Below, piece by piece: positions 36,930-46,527 of a stretch of 64,000 nt of DNA (positions within the stretch are counted from its first letter, which is position 1; each line of letters begins with the position of its first letter). Below the pieces are notes generated by a model. It was not told the DNA's origin and searched no databases. It worked only from the letters and a program-made list of their open reading frames with translations. The DNA comes from Afipia sp. 1NLS2 (GTDB lineage Bacteria > Pseudomonadota > Alphaproteobacteria > Rhizobiales > Xanthobacteraceae). The stretch is from assembly GCF_000178995.1 (NCBI RefSeq), contig NZ_ADVZ01000001.1, positions 372,001 to 436,000 of the forward strand, written 5' to 3'. The translations under genes were made by a program, and so were the position numbers.

Positions 36930-39026
36930 ATGGATGCTCCGCGCTCGACACCGAATGATCAACCACGCGCCCAGGCCGACATCGATCAGCTCTGCATCAA
37001 CACCATCCGCACCCTCACCATCGACGCCGTGCAAAAGGCCAATTCGGGCCATGCCGGCGCGCCGATGGGGCTCGCGCCCGTCGCCTACACGCTGTGGCAG
37101 GAGGTGCTGCGCTACGACCCCGATGAACCGCTATGGCCAAACCGTGACCGCTTCGTGCTGTCGTGCGGCCATGCCTCGATGCTGCTGTATTCGCTGTTTC
37201 ACCTGTCCTGCATCAAGCGCCTGAAGGACGGCAAGGCAACGGACAAGCTCGCGGTGACGCTCGACGACATCGAGCATTTCCGCCAGATCGACAGCGTGAC
37301 GCCGGGCCACCCCGAATACGGCCACACCACCGGCGTCGAGACCACCACCGGTCCACTGGGACAGGGCTGCGGCAACAGCGTCGGCATGGCGATCGCCTCG
37401 CGCTGGCTGGGCGCGCATTACAACAAGCCGGGACACACCATTTTCGACTTCAACGTCTACAACATCTGCAGCGACGGCGACATGATGGAGGGCGTCGCCT
37501 CGGAAGCCGCCTCCCTCGCGGGCCATCTCGGGCTCGACAACCTGTGCTGGATCTACGACAGCAACACCGTCACCATCGAAGGCCACACCGAACTCGCGTT
37601 CGATGAGAATGTCGCGGAGCGTTTCCGCGGCTATGGCTGGCATGTCACCCATGTCGCGGACGCCAACGATTGCAACCGTGTGCGTGCCACGCTGGAGGAA
37701 TTCCGCGAAACCAAGGGCCGCCCCACCCTGATTATCGTCAACAGCGTGATCGGCTACGGCGCGCCGGACATGCAGGGCACGTCGAAAATCCACAGCGACG
37801 CGCTTGGCGCCGACGAAGTGAAAAAGACCAAGGCGTTTCTCGGCTTCCCGCAGGACAAGGATTTCTACGTGCCGGACGGCGTGCGCGAACGCTTCCATGC
37901 CGGCATCGGCCAACGCGGTGCCGCCGCGCGCGCGGCGTGGGAAAAGGGCTTTGCGCAATACGCGAAGGAGTACCACCGCGAGGCCGGACAGATCGAACGC
38001 TGCCTGAGGCATGGATTACCCGAAAACTGGGCCAGCACCCTGCCCGTCTTCAAACCGGACGCGAAAGGCATCGCCACGCGCGAGGCTTCGGGAAAAGTGC
38101 TGAACGCCATCGCCGAGGAATTGCCGTGGGTGCTGGGCGGCGCGGCCGACCTCGCACCGTCAACCAAGACCAAGCTTACCAGCGAAGGCATGACCGCGCT
38201 GGAAAAGGCCACCCCCGGCGGACGCAACATGCATTTCGGAATTCGCGAACACGGCATGGGCGCCATCGTCAACGGCATGGGTCTGTGCCATCTGCGCGCT
38301 TTCGGCGCGACCTTTCTGATTTTCTCTGACTACATGCGTCCGCCGATCCGGCTCGCCGCCTTGATGCGGCTGCCGATCTTCCATGTCTTCACCCACGATT
38401 CCATCGGCGTCGGCGAAGACGGGCCGACCCATCAGCCGATCGAACAACTGGCAGGCCTGCGCGCCATCCCGAACCTCGTCGTGCTGCGCCCGGCCGACGC
38501 CAATGAAGTAAGAGAGGCTTATAAAGTCATCGTCAGCCTCAAGGACGAACCGGCAGCGCTGATCCTGAGCCGCCAGGCCCTGCCGATTTTCGACCGCGGT
38601 AAATATGCTTCCGCGTCCGGGGTCGCACGCGGTGCCTATGTGATGGCGGATAGCGACGGCGAGCCGCAGGTCATCCTGATCGGTACCGGCAGCGAGGTAC
38701 AATTGTGCGTCGCAGCCTTCGAGGAGTTGAAATCACGCGGCATCCGCGCCCGCGTGGTCAGCATGCCGTCATGGGATTTGTTCGAAAAACAGGACAAATC
38801 CTACCGCGACACCGTGCTGCCCCCGCATATCACCGCGCGGGTGGCCGTGGAGCAAGGCTCCCCCATCGGCTGGGATCGTTACGCAGGCCCTTCCGGTGCC
38901 ATCATCGGTATGCATACTTTCGGCGCGTCGGCTCCGCTGAAGGATCTGTTGAAGAAATTCGGCTTCACACCGGATAAGGTCGTCGAAGCGGCATTGCGTC
39001 AAATCGAACAGAACAAGGCATCATGA
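36930..39026 (+). CDS. tkt: Transketolase
   Basis: Thiamine-diphosphate enzyme of the pentose-phosphate (and Calvin) pathway moving two-carbon units between sugars. Full length at 698 residues. Visible: NSGHAGAPMGLAPVAYTLW near residue 40, the ThDP motif ICSDGDMMEGVASEAASLAG near 180 with the Asn in IYDSNTVTIEG, and the pyrimidine-domain block FSDYMRPPIRLAALM plus FTHDSIGVGEDGPTHQPIEQ with the active His. It opens a seven-gene operon and its stop overlaps the next start by four bases. Confidence 0.97.
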   Translation: MDAPRSTPNDQPRAQADIDQLCINTIRTLTIDAVQKANSGHAGAPMGLAPVAYTLWQEVLRYDPDEPLWPNRDRFVLSCGHASMLLYSLFHLSCIKRLKDGKATDKLAVTLDDIEHFRQIDSVTPGHPEYGHTTGVETTTGPLGQGCGNSVGMAIASRWLGAHYNKPGHTIFDFNVYNICSDGDMMEGVASEAASLAGHLGLDNLCWIYDSNTVTIEGHTELAFDENVAERFRGYGWHVTHVADANDCNRVRATLEEFRETKGRPTLIIVNSVIGYGAPDMQGTSKIHSDALGADEVKKTKAFLGFPQDKDFYVPDGVRERFHAGIGQRGAAARAAWEKGFAQYAKEYHREAGQIERCLRHGLPENWASTLPVFKPDAKGIATREASGKVLNAIAEELPWVLGGAADLAPSTKTKLTSEGMTALEKATPGGRNMHFGIREHGMGAIVNGMGLCHLRAFGATFLIFSDYMRPPIRLAALMRLPIFHVFTHDSIGVGEDGPTHQPIEQLAGLRAIPNLVVLRPADANEVREAYKVIVSLKDEPAALILSRQALPIFDRGKYASASGVARGAYVMADSDGEPQVILIGTGSEVQLCVAAFEELKSRGIRARVVSMPSWDLFEKQDKSYRDTVLPPHITARVAVEQGSPIGWDRYAGPSGAIIGMHTFGASAPLKDLLKKFGFTPDKVVEAALRQIEQNKAS

Positions 39027-41866
39027 ATCCTCTCAAAGAATTGCAGAACCATGGCCAGTCGATCTGGCTCGACTTCCTCGCGCGCGGCTTCATTGCCAAG
39101 GGAGAGCTGAAAGCGCTGATCGAGCGCGACGGCGTACGTGGCGTCACCTCCAATCCCTCGATTTTCGAGAAAGCCATCGGCACCGGCGACGAATACGATG
39201 CCGCATTCGCAAAGCTCCTGAAGGGCGGCGACCGCTCGGTGATCGATCTCTATGAATCCGTCGCCATCGAGGATATCCAGAACGCCGCCGACGTTCTGCG
39301 GCCTGTCTATGACGAACTGCATGGCCATGACGGCTACGTCAGCCTCGAAGTCTCGCCCTATCTCGCGCGTGACACCGAGGGCACGCTCCAAGAGGCGCGG
39401 CGGCTGTGGAAGGCGGTCGGCCGCAAAAACCTGATGGTGAAGGTGCCGGGCACAAGCGAGGGCCTGCCCGCGATCGAGCAACTCACCGCCGAAGGTCTCA
39501 GCATCAACATCACGCTGCTGTTCTCGCAGAAGGTCTATGCCGACGTGCTGGAGGCCTATATCTCGGGGCTGGAGAAATACGCCGCAACCGGCGGCGATCT
39601 CTCCAAGGTTGCCAGCGTCGCCTCGTTCTTCGTGTCCCGCATCGATACCGCCGTGGACCGCCAGCTCGATGACAAGATCGCCGCCGCCAACGACGATGAC
39701 CGCAAGGCGCAGTTGGCTGCGCTGAAGGGCAAGGTCGCCGTCGCCAACGCCAAGCTCGCCTATCAGCATTATAAAAAGGTCATCGCCTCCGACCGCTGGA
39801 AGGCACTGGAGGCGAAGGGCGCGCGCGTGCAACGCCTGCTCTGGGCCTCGACCGGCACCAAGAACAAGGCCTACAGCGACGTGCTGTATGTCGAGGACCT
39901 GATCGGCAGGGACACGGTGAACACCGTGCCGCCCGCGACGCTCGATGCCTTCCGCGATCACGGCAAGGTCCGCGATACGCTGGAGGAGAATATTCAGGAG
40001 GCCGAAGGAATCCTGTCCGGCCTGAGGCTGGCCGGCATCTCGCTCGATGCCATCACTGACCATCTGGTGGACGACGGCGTGCGGCTGTTCTCGGAAGCCG
40101 CCGACCAGCTCCTCGGCGCGGTCGCCTCCAAGCGCGCGCGGATGCTGGGCGCGAAGATCGACACGCAGGCGCTTGCGCTCGGTGACGATCTCACCCGCAC
40201 CACCAAGGCACTGACCGACGACTGGCGCGCCGAGGGCAAGGGCCGCAGGCTGTGGAAGCGCGACGCCTCGGTGTGGACCAATCACGACGAGGCCAAATGG
40301 CTCGGCTGGCTCGACGCCGTCGAGCGCGAGCAGGATTCGCTCAAGCTCTACCAGCGCTTCGCCGACGCGGTGAAGCGCGCGAAGTTCACCGATGCCGTGG
40401 TGCTCGGCATGGGCGGATCGAGCCTCGGGCCGGAAGTGCTCGCCACCACCTTCAAGCAGGCGAAGGGCTTCCCGAAGCTGCACATCCTCGACTCCACCGA
40501 TCCCGCGCAGGTGCGGCGCGTCGAGAAATCCATCAACCTCACCCGTACACTGTTCATCGTCTCCAGCAAGTCCGGCGGCACCACCGAGCCGAACGCACTG
40601 ATGGATTATTTCTTCGCGCGCGTGGAGAAGGTCAGCGGCCAGAAGCCCGGCGTGCACTTCATCGCCGTCACCGATCCCGGCTCGTCGCTGGAAAAGGTCG
40701 CGCGGCAGCGTAACTTCATCCACGTCTTCCATGGCGAGCCGAGCATCGGCGGCCGCTATTCGGTGATCTCGCCGTTCGGCCTCGTGCCTGCGGCCGCGGC
40801 AGGTATCGATCTTAAAAAATTCCTCGCAGCGGCGGGCGCGATGGCGCATGCCTGCGGCGCGGACGTGCCGCCGCACGAGAACCCCGGCATCCAGCTCGGC
40901 CTGGCACTTGGTGCTGCGGCCCGCGCGGGCCGCGACAAGGTCACGCTGTCGGCCTCGAACCAGATCGAGGACTTCGGCGCATGGACCGAACAATTGATTG
41001 CCGAATCTACCGGCAAGAACGGCCGCGCGCTGATCCCGCTCGCCGACGAGCCGCTCGGCAAGCCGGACGTGTATGGCGATGATCGCGTTTTCGTCGATCT
41101 CGCCTTGAAAGGCGACACCTCGCGCGAGGCCGCCCTCAAGGCGCTTGAACAGGCAGGCCATCCGGTGATCCGCATCGCGGTGACGGACGCCGCTCATATC
41201 GGCCAGGAGTTCTTCCGCTTCGAGATGGCGACGGCGGTCGCGGGCAGCGTGATCGGCGTCAACCCTTTCGACCAGCCGGATGTCGAGGCCGCCAAGGTCA
41301 AGACCCGCGAGCTCACCGCCGCTTTTGAAAAATCCGGCGCGCTACCGCAGGAAGAACCGCTCGTCACCGACGGCAACCTCGCGGTCTATACCGACCGCAA
41401 CAACGCCGAGGCGCTGCGCGAAGCAGGCGCGAACGGCACGGTGGAATCGTGGCTCAAGGCGCATTTCTCGCGCATCGAGTCCGGCGACTACGCCGCCCTG
41501 CTCGCTTATATCGACCATAACGACAAGGACATCGCCGCGCTTCAGAAGGCGCGCATTGCCATCCGCGACAACAAGCATGTCGCTACCTGCGTCGGCTTCG
41601 GCCCGCGCTTCCAGCACTCCACCGGGCAGGCCTACAAGGGCGGGCCGAACACCGGCGTGTTCGTTCAGATCACCGCCGACGACGCCAAGGACCTGCCGGT
41701 GCCGGGACAGACGGCGAGCTTCGGCATCATCAAGGCGGCGCAGGCACGCGGCGATTTCGACGTGCTCACCGAGCGCGACCGCCGCGCCCTGCGGCTTCAC
41801 ATCAAGGGGGACGTTTCCAAGGGTCTTGCCGCCATCAACAGCGCGGTCGCCAAAGCACTGTCATAG
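39023..41866 (+). CDS. tal-pgi: Bifunctional transaldolase / glucose-6-phosphate isomerase fusion
   Basis: A 947-residue natural fusion. Residues 1 to about 370 are transaldolase (GVTSNPSIFEKAIGTGDEYD, and NLMVKVPGTSEGLPAIEQL holding the Schiff-base Lys). From about residue 405 to the end is glucose-6-phosphate isomerase (VLGMGGSSLGPEVLATTF, SKSGGTTEPNALMDYFF, and the C-terminal FGPRFQHSTGQAYKGGPN). Both active sites look intact. Fusing the two joins the end of the non-oxidative branch to glucose-6-phosphate, the substrate of zwf downstream. Overlaps tkt by four bases. Confidence 0.96.
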   Translation: MNPLKELQNHGQSIWLDFLARGFIAKGELKALIERDGVRGVTSNPSIFEKAIGTGDEYDAAFAKLLKGGDRSVIDLYESVAIEDIQNAADVLRPVYDELHGHDGYVSLEVSPYLARDTEGTLQEARRLWKAVGRKNLMVKVPGTSEGLPAIEQLTAEGLSINITLLFSQKVYADVLEAYISGLEKYAATGGDLSKVASVASFFVSRIDTAVDRQLDDKIAAANDDDRKAQLAALKGKVAVANAKLAYQHYKKVIASDRWKALEAKGARVQRLLWASTGTKNKAYSDVLYVEDLIGRDTVNTVPPATLDAFRDHGKVRDTLEENIQEAEGILSGLRLAGISLDAITDHLVDDGVRLFSEAADQLLGAVASKRARMLGAKIDTQALALGDDLTRTTKALTDDWRAEGKGRRLWKRDASVWTNHDEAKWLGWLDAVEREQDSLKLYQRFADAVKRAKFTDAVVLGMGGSSLGPEVLATTFKQAKGFPKLHILDSTDPAQVRRVEKSINLTRTLFIVSSKSGGTTEPNALMDYFFARVEKVSGQKPGVHFIAVTDPGSSLEKVARQRNFIHVFHGEPSIGGRYSVISPFGLVPAAAAGIDLKKFLAAAGAMAHACGADVPPHENPGIQLGLALGAAARAGRDKVTLSASNQIEDFGAWTEQLIAESTGKNGRALIPLADEPLGKPDVYGDDRVFVDLALKGDTSREAALKALEQAGHPVIRIAVTDAAHIGQEFFRFEMATAVAGSVIGVNPFDQPDVEAAKVKTRELTAAFEKSGALPQEEPLVTDGNLAVYTDRNNAEALREAGANGTVESWLKAHFSRIESGDYAALLAYIDHNDKDIAALQKARIAIRDNKHVATCVGFGPRFQHSTGQAYKGGPNTGVFVQITADDAKDLPVPGQTASFGIIKAAQARGDFDVLTERDRRALRLHIKGDVSKGLAAINSAVAKALS

Positions 41867-41875
41867 GAAGACACC

Positions 41876-42910
41876 ATGCAGATCGGACTTGTCGGCCTTG
41901 GCCGGATGGGCGGCAACATCACGCGCCGCCTGATCGAAATGGGCAAGCACGAGGTCGTCGTGTTCGACGTCAATCCCAAGGCGGTGGACGAACTGGCGCA
42001 GCACGGCGCCATCGCCACCGCCTCGTTAAAAGATGTCGCGGCGAAGCTGAAAGCGCCGCGCACCGTCTGGATCATGCTCCCTGCTGGCAAGATCACCGAG
42101 GACACGATCCACGCGCTCTCCTCCATTCTGCAAAAGGGTGACACCATCATCGATGGCGGCAACACCTTCTGGCAGGACGACGTACGCCGTGCGCAGGCAT
42201 TAAAGGAAAAAGGCATCCACTACATCGATGTCGGCACCAGTGGCGGCATCTGGGGCTATGAGCGTGGCTACTGCATGATGATCGGCGGCGACAAGGCGAA
42301 TGTCGACCGGCTCGATCCGATCTTCGCAACGCTCGCGCCCGGCGAAAGCGGCGTGCCGCGCACGCCCGGACGTGAGGCGCGCGACCCCCGCGCCGAGCAG
42401 GGCTACATCCATGCCGGGCCTGTCGGCGCCGGACATTTCGTCAAGATGGTGCATAACGGCATCGAATACGGGCTGATGCAGGCTTACGCCGAAGGCTTCG
42501 ACATTCTCAAGAACGCCAACATCGAGGCGCTGCCGCCCGAGCACCGCTTCGACGTCAATGTTGCCGATGTCGCGGAAGTCTGGCGGCGCGGCAGCGTGAT
42601 CTCGTCATGGCTGCTCGATCTCACCGCCTCCGCACTCGCGCGCAACGATAGGCTCGACCAATATTCCGGCTTCGTCGAGGATTCCGGCGAAGGCCGCTGG
42701 ACCATTGCCGCCGCGATCGACGAATCCGTGCCCGCGGAAGTGATTACCGCCGCTTTGTTCGCGCGTTTCCGCTCACGCAAGGAACACACCTTCGCTGAAA
42801 AGATTCTCTCTGCGATGCGCGCAGGCTTCGGCGGCCACAAGGAGCCGCAGCAGCACCCTGACGCGCCAGGCGCCAAGGCGCCGGAGAAGCTCAAGCCCAA
42901 AGACGACTAA
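41876..42910 (+). CDS. gnd: 6-phosphogluconate dehydrogenase, decarboxylating, short (YqeC/GndA-like) form
   Basis: A 344-residue dehydrogenase that converts 6-phosphogluconate to ribulose-5-phosphate. It is shorter than the 470-residue classic form and belongs to the short NAD-preferring type. Motifs: [20 protein letters not shown] (dinucleotide fold), DIDGG-like [32 protein letters not shown], and the catalytic Lys in [20 protein letters not shown]. The C-terminus is Pro/Lys-rich. It lies ten bases after tal-pgi. Confidence 0.95.
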   Translation: MQIGLVGLGRMGGNITRRLIEMGKHEVVVFDVNPKAVDELAQHGAIATASLKDVAAKLKAPRTVWIMLPAGKITEDTIHALSSILQKGDTIIDGGNTFWQDDVRRAQALKEKGIHYIDVGTSGGIWGYERGYCMMIGGDKANVDRLDPIFATLAPGESGVPRTPGREARDPRAEQGYIHAGPVGAGHFVKMVHNGIEYGLMQAYAEGFDILKNANIEALPPEHRFDVNVADVAEVWRRGSVISSWLLDLTASALARNDRLDQYSGFVEDSGEGRWTIAAAIDESVPAEVITAALFARFRSRKEHTFAEKILSAMRAGFGGHKEPQQHPDAPGAKAPEKLKPKDD

Positions 42911-42924
42911 GCAGGAGTCTGCCC

Positions 42925-44451
42925 ATGATGAATGCCGATACCGTGAACGCACGCGAGCGGATTCCGGATTCGTGCTGCTTCGTGATCTTCGGCGTCACCG
43001 GCGATCTCTCCCACCGGCTGGTCATTCCCGCACTCTACAATCTGGAAGAATCCGGCCTGCTGCCGGAAAAATTCTGCATCATCGGCGTGACGCGCACCGA
43101 GACCCAGAGCAAGACGCTCAAGACCGACCTGATGAAGGGGCTTGAGAAACATGCCACCCGCCCGGTGAAACAGGAGATCGCCGACAAACTGTTCGGCTGT
43201 CTCACCTCGATCCATGCCGATCCGAGCGATCCCAAATCCGTCGAGAACCTGAAGGCGCAGCTTGAAAAGGCCCGCAAAGACAAAGGTGTCACCAACCATC
43301 TGTTCTATCTTGCCGTGCCGCCCGGCGCGTTCAAGCCGATCAGCGAGATGCTGGGCGCAGCCGGCCTGCTCAAGGAAAAAGATGGTGCGTGGCGGCGGCT
43401 CGTCATCGAAAAGCCGTTCGGCACCGACCTGCAATCCGCCAAGCAGCTCAACGCTGATCTTCTCAAGCTTGCCGACGAGCACCAGATTTATCGCATCGAC
43501 CACTATCTCGGCAAAGAGACGGTGCAAAACATCCTCGTGCTGCGCTTCGCCAACGGCATGTTCGAGCCGATCTGGAATCGCAACCACATCGATCATGTCC
43601 AGATCACCGTGTCGGAGACCATCGATGTCGGCACGCGTGGCAGCTTCTACGAACAGACCGGCGCGCTGCGCGACATGGTGCCGAACCATCTGTTTCAGTT
43701 GATGGCGCTGGTGGCGATGGAGCCGCCCTCGCGCTTCGATGCGCATTCGGTGCGCTCGGAGAAGGGCGAGGCGCTCGCCGCGATCCAGACCCAGACCGAG
43801 GCGGAGGCGCTGAAGAATTCAGTGCGCGGGCAATACCTCGCGGGCCGCATCGGCGACCGGCAGGTCGGCTATTACCGCCAGACCAAGGACGTCTCGCCGG
43901 ACAGCACGGTGGAGACCTACGCCGCGCTGAAACTCACCATCGACAACTGGCGCTGGGCGGGCGTGCCGTTCTATCTGCGCACCGGTAAGGCGCTCGCCGC
44001 CAAACGCACGGAAGTCGCGATCCGCTTCAAGCAGGCGCCGTTCTCGATGTTCCGCACCACCGAGGTCGAACGGCTGTCGCAGAACTATCTGGTCATCGGC
44101 ATCGAGCCGACCGAAGGCATCATGCTGCAGTTCAACACCAAGGTGCCCGGCCCACAGGTGACGATCGACGGTGTGGAAATGAAGTTCAGGTACAAGGACT
44201 ACTTCAAGGCCTCGCCGAACACCGGTTACGAGACGCTGATCTACGATTGCATGATCGGCGACAACATCCTGTTCCAGCGCGCCGATGGTGTGGAAGCCGG
44301 ATGGGCAGCGGTGCAGCCTTTTCTCGACGCGTGGAAGAAAGCCGGCGGCAAGGGACTTGCGATGTACCAGGCCGGCACCGACGGCCCCGAGGAAGCGCAC
44401 GAGCTGCTGGAGCGCGACGGCCGCCGCTGGCGCGCCATCGATGGCGAATGA
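42925..44451 (+). CDS. zwf: Glucose-6-phosphate 1-dehydrogenase
   Basis: Oxidises glucose-6-phosphate to 6-phosphogluconolactone, normally with NADP. At 508 residues it is full length. Motifs: CCFVIFGVTGDLSHRLVIPA near 18 (cofactor fold), KPFGTDLQSAKQLN, and the active-site IYRIDHYLGKETVQNILVLR near 190. AGGAG lies seven bases before the ATG at 42925. The stop overlaps the pgl start. Confidence 0.97.
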   Translation: MMNADTVNARERIPDSCCFVIFGVTGDLSHRLVIPALYNLEESGLLPEKFCIIGVTRTETQSKTLKTDLMKGLEKHATRPVKQEIADKLFGCLTSIHADPSDPKSVENLKAQLEKARKDKGVTNHLFYLAVPPGAFKPISEMLGAAGLLKEKDGAWRRLVIEKPFGTDLQSAKQLNADLLKLADEHQIYRIDHYLGKETVQNILVLRFANGMFEPIWNRNHIDHVQITVSETIDVGTRGSFYEQTGALRDMVPNHLFQLMALVAMEPPSRFDAHSVRSEKGEALAAIQTQTEAEALKNSVRGQYLAGRIGDRQVGYYRQTKDVSPDSTVETYAALKLTIDNWRWAGVPFYLRTGKALAAKRTEVAIRFKQAPFSMFRTTEVERLSQNYLVIGIEPTEGIMLQFNTKVPGPQVTIDGVEMKFRYKDYFKASPNTGYETLIYDCMIGDNILFQRADGVEAGWAAVQPFLDAWKKAGGKGLAMYQAGTDGPEEAHELLERDGRRWRAIDGE

Positions 44452-45188
44452 CAATGCCCCGTCCGCGCATCATCATCGAGCGGGACGCGGTGGCCCTCGC
44501 CGAGCGGGCGGCGGAGCGCGTCGTTGCACGCGCCAGAGAGAACACCGGCGAGCCTGCGATCTGCCTCACCGGCGGCTCCACGCCAAAGCGGCTCTATCAA
44601 TTGCTGGCGACGCCGGAATGGCGCAACCAGTTGCCGTGGCAGCGGGTGCAGTGGTTCATCGGCGATGACCGCTTCGTGCCGCCAGACGACGAACTCAGCA
44701 ATATCGGCATGGCGCGCCATGCGTTCCTCGACGGCTGCGCGCCGCCCGAGAACATCCACGCGATCCCGACGGATGCAGCCTCGCCGGTTGAGGCCGCGCG
44801 GGCCTACGAACAGACCTTGCGCGAATTTCAGGCTCGCCATCGCACCGACGGCGCACCGCTGTTTGATCTCGTGCTGCTCGGCGTCGGGCCAGACGGCCAC
44901 ACCGCCTCGTTGTTTCCGGGCTATCCCGCCGCCTCCGAGACCGAGCATTGGGTTGCAGGCGTGCCGCAGGCGCATGTCGCACCCTTCGTGCCGCGCGTCA
45001 GCCTGACGCTGCCGTGCCTCGCGCAATGCCGCGAGATGCTGTTACTCGCCTCCGGTCACGACAAGCGCGCGATCCTGTCGCGCGTGCTCGCAGGCGAAGA
45101 TTTACCAGCCGCACACGCGCAGTCGGCACGCGGCGAGACATGGTGGCTAATCGACAGGGCGGCAGCTCCAGAGTCCTGTGAGGCGTGA
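44448..45188 (+). CDS. pgl: 6-phosphogluconolactonase
   Basis: Hydrolyses the lactone made by Zwf. The 246-residue protein has the DevB/SOL family blocks ICLTGGSTPKRLYQLL, VQWFIGDDRFVPPDDELSN and LVLLGVGPDGHTASLFPG. The ATG at 44448 overlaps the zwf stop (ATGA); no separate ribosome site is seen, consistent with translational coupling. An alternative ATG lies two codons later. Confidence 0.94.
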   Translation: MTMPRPRIIIERDAVALAERAAERVVARARENTGEPAICLTGGSTPKRLYQLLATPEWRNQLPWQRVQWFIGDDRFVPPDDELSNIGMARHAFLDGCAPPENIHAIPTDAASPVEAARAYEQTLREFQARHRTDGAPLFDLVLLGVGPDGHTASLFPGYPAASETEHWVAGVPQAHVAPFVPRVSLTLPCLAQCREMLLLASGHDKRAILSRVLAGEDLPAAHAQSARGETWWLIDRAAAPESCEA

Positions 45189-45727
45189 TGGCAACCGATG
45201 CCGTCAGGATCATTGTCGTGATGGGCGTATCCGGATCGGGCAAGACCACGATCTCGGAGGCGCTTGCCGCGCGCACCGGTTTTGCAGAAGCCGACGGCGA
45301 CGATTATCACCCCGCCGCCAATATCGAAAAAATGAAGGCTGGAATTCCGCTGACCGACGACGATCGCCTGCCCTGGCTGCATGCCATCGCGGACGCCATC
45401 GACCGTTACGCCGACGACAACACGCCGGTGATTATCGCCTGCTCCGCGCTGAAACGTGCCTACCGCGACATTCTCGTGCATGGCCGCAAGGATGTACGGA
45501 TCGTCTACCTGAAAGGGCCAGCCGATTTGATCGCACAGCGCCTTAAGCATCGCAGCGGTCATTTCATGCCGCCAGAGTTGCTCAAGAGCCAGATCGACGC
45601 ACTGGAACCACCGCAGCCCGGCGAACATATCCTTACAGTCGGCATCGACGCACCGGTGGAGCGCATCGTGGATACAATCATCACTGCCTTGCACCTCCCC
45701 GACAAACCAGGAGCCCGCACCTCATGA
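45188..45727 (+). CDS. gntK: Gluconokinase
   Basis: Phosphorylates gluconate to 6-phosphogluconate, feeding it into gnd or the Entner-Doudoroff path. About 179 residues; P-loop VVMGVSGSGKTTISEALAAR at the start, then ADGDDYHPAANIEKMKAGIP and RLKHRSGHFMPPELLKSQID, all GntK signatures. The start ATG at 45188 shares a base with the pgl stop; a GTG just before it is also possible. Its presence implies that gluconate can enter the pathway. Confidence 0.94.
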   Translation: MATDAVRIIVVMGVSGSGKTTISEALAARTGFAEADGDDYHPAANIEKMKAGIPLTDDDRLPWLHAIADAIDRYADDNTPVIIACSALKRAYRDILVHGRKDVRIVYLKGPADLIAQRLKHRSGHFMPPELLKSQIDALEPPQPGEHILTVGIDAPVERIVDTIITALHLPDKPGARTS

Positions 45728-46527
45728 GCCCCGTTCGTCTGGTGGTTTCCGATGTCGACGGCACGCTGGTCACGCGCGACAAGCAATTGACACCCGGCGT
45801 CATCGCCGCTGTGCATCGCCTGCACACGCGCGGCATCGCATTCACAGTCGTCAGCAGCCGCCCGCCCTTCGGCATACGGATGCTGTCGGCGCCCTTGAAG
45901 CTCATGTTGCCGATGGGCGCGTTCAACGGCAGCACGCTCTTCAGCCCCGACGGCTCCATCATCGAGAACCACACCATTCCGCACGATGCCGTCGATGTCG
46001 CGCTCGACCTTCTCAACGAGCGGGGCGTGGAGATATGGCTGTTCACCGCGGAACGCTGGCTGGTGCGGCGCGGTGACACCCCCTATGTCGCGCGCGAGCG
46101 CCATACCATCGATTTCGAGCCGGAAGTCGTCGACGATAATGCGCTTCCGCGCGACGGCATCTGCAAGATCGTCGGCGTCAGCGAGGATTTCGAGTTGCTG
46201 GCAGCCTGCGAGCCAGACCTCAAAGCGGCGCTCGGCAAAGCCGCCCATGCGGCACGTTCGCAGAATTACTATCTCGACGTGACGCCACCCAGCCTTGACA
46301 AAGGCACCTTCGTCGAGGAAAGCGCTGCCCGGCTCGGCATTCCGCTCAAGGAGGTCGCCGTTATCGGCGACATGGCCAACGACCTGCCGATGTTCCTCAA
46401 GGGCGGGATATCGTTTGCGATGGGCAATGCCAGCGACGCGGTGAAGAAGCGCGCGACCTACACAACGTCATCCAATGAAGAAGACGGCGTGGCATCCGCC
46501 ATCGACAAAATTCTGGCGCTTGCCTAG
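45724..46527 (+). CDS. HAD-superfamily IIB (Cof-type) sugar-phosphate hydrolase
   Basis: A 267-residue phosphatase: LVVSDVDGTLVTRDKQLTPG at the start (nucleophile Asp), an inserted C2 cap, and the closing VAVIGDMANDLPMFLKGGIS with the metal-binding Asp pair. Cof-type enzymes remove phosphate from small sugars or cofactors. The start overlaps the gntK stop by four bases, so it belongs to the pentose-phosphate operon; a housekeeping role against side-product phosphates is an inference. Confidence 0.9.
   Translation: MSPVRLVVSDVDGTLVTRDKQLTPGVIAAVHRLHTRGIAFTVVSSRPPFGIRMLSAPLKLMLPMGAFNGSTLFSPDGSIIENHTIPHDAVDVALDLLNERGVEIWLFTAERWLVRRGDTPYVARERHTIDFEPEVVDDNALPRDGICKIVGVSEDFELLAACEPDLKAALGKAAHAARSQNYYLDVTPPSLDKGTFVEESAARLGIPLKEVAVIGDMANDLPMFLKGGISFAMGNASDAVKKRATYTTSSNEEDGVASAIDKILALA

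Noticed and set aside
38999-41197. Minus-strand 732-codon open frame opposite tkt/tal-pgi
   Set aside because: It crosses the tkt/tal-pgi junction and has no known motif; the plus-strand genes are certain.
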